Positions 56,701 through 64,000 of a stretch of DNA of 64,000 nt are shown in pieces. The stretch is from assembly GCA_000727475.1 (NCBI GenBank), contig KL647299.1, positions 1,812,379 through 1,876,378 of the forward strand. The letters are read 5' to 3'. Positions within the stretch are counted from its first letter, which is position 1; the number at the start of each line of letters is the position of its first letter. The notes below the pieces were generated by a model. It was not told the origin of the DNA and searched no databases. It saw only the letters and a program-made list of their open reading frames with translations. The DNA is from Sarcocystis neurona (lineage: Eukaryota; Apicomplexa; Conoidasida; Eucoccidiorida; Sarcocystidae). Both the position numbers and the translations under genes were made by a program.

Positions 56701-59700
56701 AGAGAGGGAGAGTTCCGTATAATATTCCTGTAGAAACGTGTCGCTGCTGTTGCGGCTCTGGCGTGGACGGTGCTGCTGCTGTTGCTGCTGGGGTGGATGG
56801 TGCTGCTGCTGTGGCCGAGCAGGGCGCAGGAGCGACTCGAGCAGGTGCTGCCGATTGCACTGCGTCTGTCGAACGCAGCAGAGGCAGCAGACCTGCGGCT
56901 GCTCAGCGTCGGGCTGCTGCATCTACTTTTCGACATTTCTTCTTCCGTAGTGGCGCATCACTTCGTGTTGCCCCAGCTGCTCTTCTTGGCCGAAGAAGAC
57001 TCGAACGTTGCTGTCCGCCGCTACGCCCTGCGCCACGTCGCTGCCGTAAGCCGTCTCCACGCGGTACCTGAAGACACAGAGACAGAGAGACGGAGACAGC
57101 GAGACAGACAGCAGCTGCTGCTGCTGCAGCTCTGTCTGCACGTCGCTCTGTCTCTCTCTCTGCTGCTGCTGCAGCTCTCTCTGCGCGTCGCTCTGCTGCT
57201 GCTGCTGCAGTTCTCGCTGCACGTGGTTGTGTCTCTCTGCTGCAGCTGCTGCACCGAGCAGCGCCCGTCTCGCTGTTGGCGCCAAAGCAGCTGCCGCAGC
57301 CCGCGTGCCCGCAGACGTACGCATGCATCCCTGTGTGTGCCTATCCATTTCTTGCTGTCTTTTAATCTTCCTTCCTCACCCTATATTTATTTCCATTTCT
57401 CTTTCCCTTTCACCTTCTCTCTCTTTATAAATAAATGTACTGGTACACTGAGTGACACGTGTATCTACATATGCCTGTCTACATCTCACCTGTATCAGTC
57501 TATACGTGTATATATACATATATATAGATCTGCGTGTCCTATCCAGCGTTAGCATATGTATATATAGGCAGAGAGAGATGGACGGCCACGCACAGAGAGA
57601 GAGAATACGTATGATATATAGATGTTGATATGTACATAAATATATATATATATACACGTGCATGCGCTTCTGTCCACATTTAATATATATATATATATAC
57701 AGAGAGACAGAGAGCAGGACAGCCACAAACATAGAGAGAGGTTGAGAACGTACACCACATACAGCTGTAGAGATATACATATATATATATACATACATAT
57801 ATGCCTGCGTATTTACGCACAAGCAGACGCATGGGACAGAACAGAGAGCAGCTAGTCGTTGCCCGAGGGTCTGTATATGAAGAAGAAAGAGCCCTGCCCA
57901 ACTACGTTGGTTTCGGTCAGTTCTGCTGCTGGTGCTGAACCGTCGTAGCTGCTGCTCAGCGCGTCCTACTCCAGTCGGTACTCGTTCAAGTGCTCGTGCT
58001 GCGGTTGCTCTGCTGCGCGTGCTCTGCTGCTGTTGCTGCTGCTGTTCCTCGTGGTGGGGTGCCATCGCCGTCGCCACGGCGTACTGTGTTGCCGCTGACG
58101 TTGCTCTTTCTCTCTTGTTCATGCTCTTGCTATCCCTTCTCTATGTTTACCTTCTTCCGTTTCCCCGTGCCGCTCCGTGCTGTTGCTTTTCCCTTGCTTG
58201 TCCCGCCGCTGGTTCGTCTGCCCGCATTGCTGCTTGGTGCTGCTGCTGCTGTGTGTGTGTGTGTGTGTGTGCGTGTGTGTGTGCGGACGACTGCTGCATG
58301 TGCTGCTGCATGTGCTCCTGCTGCTGCAGCTGGCATCAGCGGTCCACCCGACGGTCTTCAACAGTCGCCTGCTGCCGCTCTTCACGAAAATGCTGCGGCT
58401 CAACAGCGCGGCTGCTGGTGCTCCTTCTCCTCCTCCGTCGCCTCAGCCGGGTGCTGCTGCTGCTGCTCCTCCGCTTCCCGCTGCAGCAGCCGCGGCGGCT
58501 GCTGCCCCATCGTCGTCTGCGACAGGAGATGCAGCAGCCGCACCGGCGACAGAGCAGCACGCGAGAACCTGGCTTCTTGAAGAAGCAGACGGGGCAGGGA
58601 GCAGCAGCGCGTCTGCGACGTCGCTGCCAGGCAGCAGCAGCAGGGAGCAGGAGCTTCTTACCCTGCGGTTAGCAGCTGTTGCTTCTCTGTACGACCTCAG
58701 CAAGGTACATCAGCGAAGCAGGAGCTGCTGCTGTGGGGAGCGACGACGCCTATTTATTGAAAGTTATATACGTGCATGCGTGCGAACATGCGTATTTTTA
58801 CCAGACGCGCCCGTCGCGCATGCCTTTGTCTGTTCTCACATATAAATACACATGCATTTATATATGTGTAGAGTTATGTATATATATATACGTAGATAAG
58901 GAAGATATATACGCAGGACACAAAAGTTGAAGGATACCTGCAGATAGATACGCACATGTTTATATGCATATCCGTAAGACAGATGTCATGCATGCATGCA
59001 CGCATGCGTCTCCACATATATATATGTATCTAAATACTGATATATAAGTATGTGCACACTCAGACGTCTCTGCCTGTTTAAAGCGAATACATATACATAT
59101 ATCTATTTGTGTAGAGAAAGTGAGAGAGAATTTTAGGCACTAACCGACACACCTTTGGGAACCTTCGTGTACGTTAAGCAACTATATATATACATGAGAA
59201 GAGAGAAATATGCTCATACATATATGCATGTTTATATATAGATGGGTGTACATACGTGTATATGTCACTGGGAAATTTTATGTACGTAGAGCGAATCTAT
59301 AAGTATATATATACACATATATATGTATATAGAGAGAGAGAAACGGACAGAGAGATACCTATATAAATATATATATATGTATCCTTAGGAAGTTGTTTGT
59401 GTGAAGGAAATATACGCATATATGTATAGAGAGAAAAAGAGAAGGAGTTGACCGCTTCGCAGCGGTGCAGGTGCGCCAGTGTACATCGTACGTTATACAC
59501 ACGAGTCCACGTTCTTCGTGAGGTCCCACGTAGAGGATGGGCAGGCATACATATATACATCTCTATACACATATACACATATACATATATACATCGGCGT
59601 ACGTCTTTGGGCGTATATATTTGAATGTGTGTTTGAACGACATTATTTGCACGTACAGGATGTATGTGTATGTCTGACGTGTACGTCGACTTCCTGCATG

Positions 59701-60330
59701 CGTTGATGAAATTGCATGCTCGAGGAGGATCGGCGAGAGAGTGGCTGCGTCGGGGCGGAGACGTCGAGCGACAGTGGCTCTGTAGCTGCCCGTATCTCTC
59801 CCCTGTATTTATTAAATATATATAAAAGATATTTATTCCAGCGTGTGGGTGGAGCAAACGTATGTGTTCTGCATGCCTGTTCGCTTGACCCGGGGCTTCG
59901 TATGAAGGCAGACGACATCGAGCAGAACGTGGGGAGGCGCTGCCGACGGCCCGGCGCAGCCGACTCGCCAGTTGCGGGTCGAAGCGCAGGACGTGCTGCT
60001 GTTCTTCCCACGAGGAACGTGCTGCGTGTACTCTTTCTCACATTCTTAGCACGTTCACAATACCTATATATATAGGTGCAGGTATAGAGGTGGCATATCA
60101 GTATTATATCTCTGTACACAACCAAATGTAACCCCCTGTAGCTTGCGATATATATATATATACATATGTATATGGATGTATACATCTCTCTCTCTCTCTA
60201 TATATATATATATACATGCGTATACAGGGATGGGTAGCATGTCAGTATTATATCTCCCTACACAGCCGAATGTAACCCCCTGTGGCTTGCAATACCTACA
60301 TATATCAATATGTATATGTCTATATGTATG

Positions 60331-60373
<43 letters not shown>

Positions 60374-63300
60374 GTATATATATGTGTATGTATGTGTACA
60401 GGTATTTAGGTGGCATGTCAGTATTACATGTCTCTACATATTCGAGCGTAGCTGTATGAGTGTACGTCTGTGTGTGTGTGGAGGTACGTGGGTGTATATA
60501 GGGTGTATATACACCGGAGAAGAAGATGTACATTCGTTTCCTGAAGAGGCGCGGATGTGTGCGGGTGTACATACACCCAAGTGAGGATGTGCATTTGTCT
60601 GCTGGAGAGGTGCGGCCCTGTGTGGGTGTATCTACACCGGAGATGTAATTTGTTTACTGAAGAGACGCGGACGTTTATATTGAGCATCTTGCCAAGACGA
60701 GGAGGCACGGCGCAAACCAGAAGTTTTACTTTCCTCTACGAGTGGCTAGACGCTCACACACAGACGCATGCATCCGTGTTGACTCTTCATTATCTCCGCC
60801 CCATGGAAAAGATGGTCGCTGCCCTCCGACCTGCGTCAGTGTCCATGTCTCGCGTATCTGCTGCTGCGCACATCTGCTGCTGCGCACATCTGTTGCTGCG
60901 CGTCTCTGCTGGTGCGCCTCTGTGCTCCTGCCCGTATTTGCTGCTGCGCGTATTTGCTGCTGCGCGTATTTGCTGCTGCGCGTATCTGCTGCTGCGCGTA
61001 TCTGCTGCTGCGCGTATCTGCTGCTGCGTGTGTGTCTTCTGCGTGTGATGTGCAGCGTCGCGTGGGATACTGCGACGGCAGCAGTTCGGTGGAACTTCCT
61101 GTCTCCGTCGTTCTCTCTGTGTCTCTTCCTTCTCTTCTCTTTTCCTCTTTTCGTCTCGCTCTGTACACGTGTGGGTCGTGCAACGACACGTCTTCACACG
61201 TGATGGTGTATGCTTCTATCTGCTTCTCCTCTTGTTTGTAGTCGCTTTTGTTAAGGTGTGTATGTGTGTGTGTGTGTGCGCATGTGCGACGCGCATGCAA
61301 ATTGGCGTGCGTGCGTGTATACTCAGGCGGCGAAACTGTCGACCCGGCTGCTCGTGCTGCTGCCGCTGCTGCAGAAACTCCTCACCGACCCGTCTCCGTG
61401 AGGAACTCTTCCTCCGTCTTTCCTCTTCCTTCTCTTTCTGCCGGTGCTCTGCTCCTGCTGCTCTCTTGAAAAGGCCGCTGCTACTGCTGCTCTGCTGCTC
61501 TGCTGCTGCCGCTGTTGCGTTGCTCCTGTTTCTGTCGTAGAAGTACTCTGCTGCTGCTGCTGCTGTTCGGCTGCTGTCCTAGAAGTACTGCTGCTGCTCT
61601 GCAGCTGCTGCTGCCGTGCTGCTGGTGCTACTGTTGCTGCTGTTGCTGCTGTGTGTTGCCACTGCCGCTGCGCGTGTGGCTTTTGCTGCTGCCGCTGCTG
61701 CATCGCGGAGAGGTGGTGCTGCTGAGGCATGCACCTGCACGGGTCGCGCGGACCCATCTTGCTGCTGATGGGTGTGCCAGCATTTGCGCACCCATTTCTT
61801 CTTACTTTATTGTAGAAGGTCGTCATCAGCAGTTTGGGTTCTCTCAGCATATCTTCAGCACTTCTTCAAAATCACATATTTTCTTGTCTCTCTCTCTCTA
61901 TATATATGTATATATATGTATATATGCATAGGTATGTCTGGTGTATATACGTACGCATATATACATATCCGTGTATATGTAAAATGTGTTTGTTTGCATG
62001 TATATATTGATAGACGGATGTATTTGTACGTGTTCCGACGTATAAATTACGACGGGTGCATGAGGACATACACACATTCATATGCACGTAAGGCTGTGTA
62101 TACATATGTATGTGTATAGATAGGTAGATAGACAGACAATTCTACTTTACTGTAGATACGCTGCTGCGTAGAGCTGCGGTTTACATAGACCGAACTGGCA
62201 GGGTTGTCTTCCTCTGCCTTCTTCACATGTGAAGACGCTTCTCTCTTGTACGTACGATTCTATCGCCGAATCTCTAATTTGAGGGAAAAGTCGGACTTAC
62301 ACGTTTGGTCGATTTTAGCGTAGTTCGTAAATCTTCGCGTGTGTCTGCTGCCGCGCATGCACTGCTGTTGCAGCGTCATTCGTTTTGCTGCTCAGCAGCA
62401 GCTCGGACGCTTCCTCTCTTCCGTTGCCGGCTGTCTGGATCCCGCCTACACGCGACGCATGCTGCGAAGGGAGCGCGTGAGACAGCAACAGCAGCAGCAG
62501 CAGGACGAGAAACAGCAGCGGCAGCGGCACCAGCAGCAACAGGACGAGAAAGAGCAGCAGCATGAAGAGCTACCGGCGCAGGAGAAACAGCAGCAGCAGC
62601 ACCTCATACATCAAGGAGAGAAACAGCAGCAAGGAATGGAGATGCAAGGAGACGGCGCGGTAACGGAGGGCGGTGAGGAGATTGACAAAGGAGAAATTGG
62701 TGGGTCGGGAGAGGCGAGTCGTGGACGAAACGAAGAAGAAGAGAAGGAGAAGGACGGCGGCTCTTCCATGTGCGTCGGGTGTACAGACACCGCAGAGGAC
62801 GTGTCTTCGGCGACTGCCGGCGCACGTTCAGCAGCTGCAGCCACTGGTGCACACGCAGCAGCAGGAAACGTCAGACTTGCAGCAGCAGGGGAAGGAGCAA
62901 GGATCGTCGCAGCAGCGAAAGCAGCAGAAGCTGAAGAAGAAGGAGCGGCAGCTGCAGGGGATGTGCAACACCAGCAGCAGCACAAGAGCGACCAGGACGC
63001 ATGCAGCAACAGGAGCAGCAGCAGCGAGAAACGTACGGCGGAAGCAGGGTCAACGCGTAGCGACAGCAGTACGAAACGGGGTGGAGCTGCTTTCGAAGAA
63101 AGCGAAGGTGGAGGAGGAGGAGCCTCTGCAGCAACGGCAGCAGGAAGAGAACAGCAAGCAGCAGGGAAGGACTCAGCACCAGCAGCAACAGCAGCAAGGG
63201 GAGAAGCAGCCGGACGAACAGATGAAGCAGACGCCAGAGGCGGAGGAGGAGGAAGGGGCGGAGAAACAGCAGCAGCCGCAGAAGATGCAACAGCAGGAGA

Positions 63301-63548
63301 GGATGAAGATACAGCAGCAGCCGGGGGAGTGGACGTAGCAGCAGCTGCTGCAGCGGTGGCCAATTTGATGAGGCAGTTCGTACAGCTGGCGCTAGACGAC
63401 GGCTTCCTCGCCGCAGCAGCTGCTGAAGAATGCTTCGACTCCCCACCTTCGGCCGCAGCTGCTTTCTCACCCTTCCGCGGCTCTTCTCCTCTTCATCGAC
63501 CCCGGAACCTGGGGCTCTTGCTCCCGGTCGACGCCGACCATCCAGCAG
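52406..63548 (+). CDS. HEAT-repeat scaffold protein, PP2A-A/PP4R1-like, with HAAR inserts (partial)
   Basis: A chain of plus-strand exons with helical-repeat character: 52406-53769, 54485-54607, 54745-54826, 56830-57045, 57246-57316, 57845-57905, 58330-58704, 59659-59781, 61327-61397 and 62374-63548. Several junctions keep phase (GG/G, CG/G, AC/A, CC/C). Diagnostic blocks are VLLPLFEQLLQ, EWPTKRAAADAILLLATHLR, HHFVLPQLLFLAEEDSNVAV, RRYALRHVAA, RLLPLFTKML and LLPLLQKLLTDPSP joined to VIRFAAQQQLGRFL. These fit the paired helices of HEAT repeats as in phosphatase 2A/4 scaffold subunits, but other HEAT proteins (condensin, importin) are not excluded. Ala/Ser/Gln/Glu inserts of up to about 330 residues separate the repeats. 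The gene continues beyond the window. Two gaps (58705-59658 and 59782-61326) may hide further exons. Confidence 0.62.
54485..54607 (+). CDS. HEAT protein exon
   Basis: Reads YRAVYEVLLPLFEQLLQTAA then EWPTKRAAADAILLLATHLR, one clean HEAT unit with the W-x-x-R/K turn. Acceptor tgtggcag, donor GTAATA. Phase agrees with the exon before (GG/G). Confidence 0.72.
54745..54826 (+). CDS. HEAT protein exon, end uncertain
   Basis: Acceptor acagcag joins in phase (CG/G) to give RRYVELDSQETQKMIETERD. A phase-0 donor GTATAT at 54827 would fit the next exon, but other donors nearby (a GC donor at about 54803) are possible. Confidence 0.4.
55262..55525 (+). repeat. Tandem duplication of about 136 bp
   Basis: Copies begin at 55262 and 55398 with gagatcgagaca and share agccacac, an AT tract, ctcgctgtcttttt and atataat. 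The copies are diverged, mainly in the AT tract. Intronic to the HEAT gene. Confidence 0.85.
56830..57045 (+). CDS. HEAT protein exon
   Basis: 72 codons: ERLEQVLPIALRLSNAAEAA, LRLLSVGLLHLLFDISSSVV, AHHFVLPQLLFLAEEDSNVA, VRRYALRHVAA. Two helical repeats, with LAEEDSNVAVRRYAL the typical inner-helix pattern. Acceptor ggcgcag (another possible at 56822), donor GTAAGC. Confidence 0.75.
57246..57316 (+). CDS. HEAT protein exon (71 nt)
   Basis: Reads LLHRAAPVSLLAPKQLPQPA then CPQ and a split Thr codon. Acceptor tctgctgcag, donor GTACGC. In phase with the exons on both sides. The preceding 200-bp intron has three CTG blocks each ending in CAG. Confidence 0.5.
57845..57905 (+). CDS. HEAT protein exon (61 nt)
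   Basis: Acceptor cagaacag, first base A completing AC/A Thr, then EQLVVARGSVYEEERALPNY. The phase-0 donor GTTGGT is chosen because the next exon starts in phase 0. GTCAGT a little downstream would break the frame. Confidence 0.48.
58250..58283 (+). repeat. (GT)n microsatellite
   Basis: About 17 GT units with one GC interruption, 46 bp upstream of the acceptor of the HEAT exon at 58330. Confidence 0.9.
58330..58704 (+). CDS. HEAT protein exon interrupted by an Ala/Pro insert
   Basis: 125 codons. It starts LASAVHPTVFNSRLLPLFTK and MLRLNSAA, then about 70 residues of Ala/Pro/Ser/Thr, and resumes with REQELLTLRLAAVASLYDLS K. The outer parts form one HEAT unit (RLLPLFTKML ... LTLRLAAVASLY), so the insert sits in the loop between the two helices. 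Acceptor gctgctgcag, donor GTACAT. Confidence 0.72.
59659..59781 (+). CDS. Probable HEAT protein exon
   Basis: Reads DVYVDFLHALMKLHARGGSA then REWLRRGGDVERQWL. Acceptor acgtacag, possible donor GTAGCT. It is ordinary sequence in a microsatellite setting. Its phase does not match the exon at 58330-58704, so at least one intermediate exon or a different boundary is needed. Confidence 0.42.
60089..60450 (+). repeat. Three diverged copies of an intronic repeat
   Basis: Copies start near 60089, 60231 and 60409 with a ggtggcatgtcagtatta-type sequence, followed in the first two by gaatgtaaccccctgt. Spacing is 140-180 bp, separated by AT tracts. Confidence 0.82.
60933..61030 (+). repeat. 16-bp tandem repeat
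   Basis: Six copies of gcgcgtatttgctgct with T/C variation. The unit is not a multiple of three, so each copy shifts frame; this argues against coding and for an intron position. Confidence 0.92.
61327..61397 (+). CDS. HEAT protein exon (71 nt)
   Basis: Reads AAKLSTRLLVLLPLLQKLLT then DPSP with a split Pro codon. Acceptor atactcag, donor GTGAGG. Joined to the next exon it gives LLTDPSPVIRFAAQQQLGRF, a textbook HEAT boundary, which supports both splice sites. Confidence 0.7.
62374..63548 (+). CDS. HEAT protein exon with acidic HAAR insert of about 330 residues
   Basis: 1175 nt. It starts VIRFAAQQQLGRFLSSVAG, CLDPAYTRRMLRRERVR, passes into Gln runs and a long Glu/Ala/Gly-rich stretch, and ends with ANLMRQFVQLALDDGFLAA, ECFDSPPSA and LLLPVDADHPA before the donor GTAAGA. 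Acceptor ctgttgcag. The insert separates two ordinary helical parts. The reverse frame is open as well, but the junction with the previous exon fixes the plus strand. Confidence 0.72.
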
Positions 63549-63906
63549 GTAAGACGACGGGGCCATCCCACACATACTCCTCTGCCATCCCCCGCATACA
63601 TATACGCATATATATGTGTGTGTTATATGTATGTATATATCAGATAGTGCTCTATCATCCCATGTATATATCTATATGTGTAGGCGTGTGTTTATATATA
63701 TATATATATGTATGAGTAAATGTCAGTATTAGATATGCGTGTGTACATGTGTCACTACAAAATATATACGACCTTTTGTGTGGGACTGTGGAAGCTCTGT
63801 ATGTATCTGCATCTTCTCTATCTATCCTTGTCCTCTACGCGTGTGTCTATATAGCGCTACAATACGCCTGAGTTCTCTTCTTCAGTCTTTAAACTCTACT
63901 TGCGTG

Positions 63907-63966
63907 TGGGGCTGTACGATCGATATATAGAAATATATATATATATATCGATCGTACAGCCCCATA
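63907..63966. repeat. Near-perfect hairpin with 24-nt arms
   Basis: Left arm tggggctgtacgatcgatat and the exact reverse complement after an AT loop (63919-63948). Only the outermost bases mismatch. The arms hold cgatcg, a small palindrome in its own right. Confidence 0.95.
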
Positions 63967-64000
63967 TGTGTTCTACTTTCGTCACACATGTGTATATCTA

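Noticed and set aside
60557..61048. Open frame with FLYEWLDAHTQTHASVL as a HEAT exon
   Set aside because: The part before the 16-bp repeat looks mildly coding, but no acceptor and donor pair fits the phase of the adjacent exons; left unassigned.
1..64000. Telomere-type AAACCCT repeats, tRNA or rRNA genes, transposase or reverse-transcriptase frames
   Set aside because: I looked for them by eye and found none that could be supported; a covariance-model and HMM scan would be decisive for tRNAs and element proteins.

Overview
The window looks like nuclear DNA of an eimeriid coccidian (Apicomplexa), most likely Eimeria. Runs of CAG/CTG triplets occur in exons and introns, as in the homopolymeric amino-acid repeats (HAARs) of Eimeria. 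Coding exons are small, GC-rich and embedded in long introns full of (AT)n/GTATAC microsatellites. A repeat-poor stretch (about 1-3.4 kb), a repeat-dense stretch (about 3.5-41 kb), another repeat-poor stretch (about 41.2-48.8 kb) and another dense stretch (about 48.9-64 kb) resemble the alternating repeat-poor/repeat-rich segments described for Eimeria tenella chromosome 1. The genus is an inference.

Layout. (1) 1-3.4 kb: no convincing gene; two families of degenerate direct repeats. (2) 3.5-5.55 kb: CAG/CTG-rich, possibly a minus-strand HAAR gene, uncertain. (3) 5.6-6.85 kb: AT microsatellite DNA holding the unresolved 5' end of the next gene. (4) 6.86-40.70 kb, plus strand: a cytosolic-type isoleucyl-tRNA synthetase, reconstructed here as 23 visible coding exons separated by 22 introns. 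The exons total 3291 nt (1096 codons plus stop) and every junction keeps phase. About 90% of the span is intron. Only the short first exon with the ATG is missing. (5) 40.7-46.4 kb: repeat-poor, two weak minus-strand ORFs with a possible membrane segment. (6) 46.4-49.5 kb, minus strand: coding-like segments of one or more unidentified genes, the best being a charged coiled-coil-like segment at 49.2-49.5 kb and a 115-nt exon at 47.8-47.9 kb. (7) 49.8 kb to beyond 63.55 kb, plus strand: a HEAT-repeat protein of the PP2A-A/PP4R1-like type whose helical repeats are interrupted by long Ala/Ser/Gln/Glu-rich inserts; its 3' end lies outside the window.

Function. The one securely identified protein charges tRNA-Ile in the cytosol. 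The HEAT protein is probably a scaffold, perhaps for a phosphatase. There is no evidence that the genes work together. The most interesting material is structural: an acceptor consensus (TGCAG) that coincides with the end of every (CTG)n-CAG run, a GC-AG intron next to the KMSKS exon, a dispersed palindrome GGTGTACRTACACC often seen in introns, several dispersed and inverted repeats, and intronic echoes of an exon end. No RNA gene, CRISPR array or recognisable transposase was seen.
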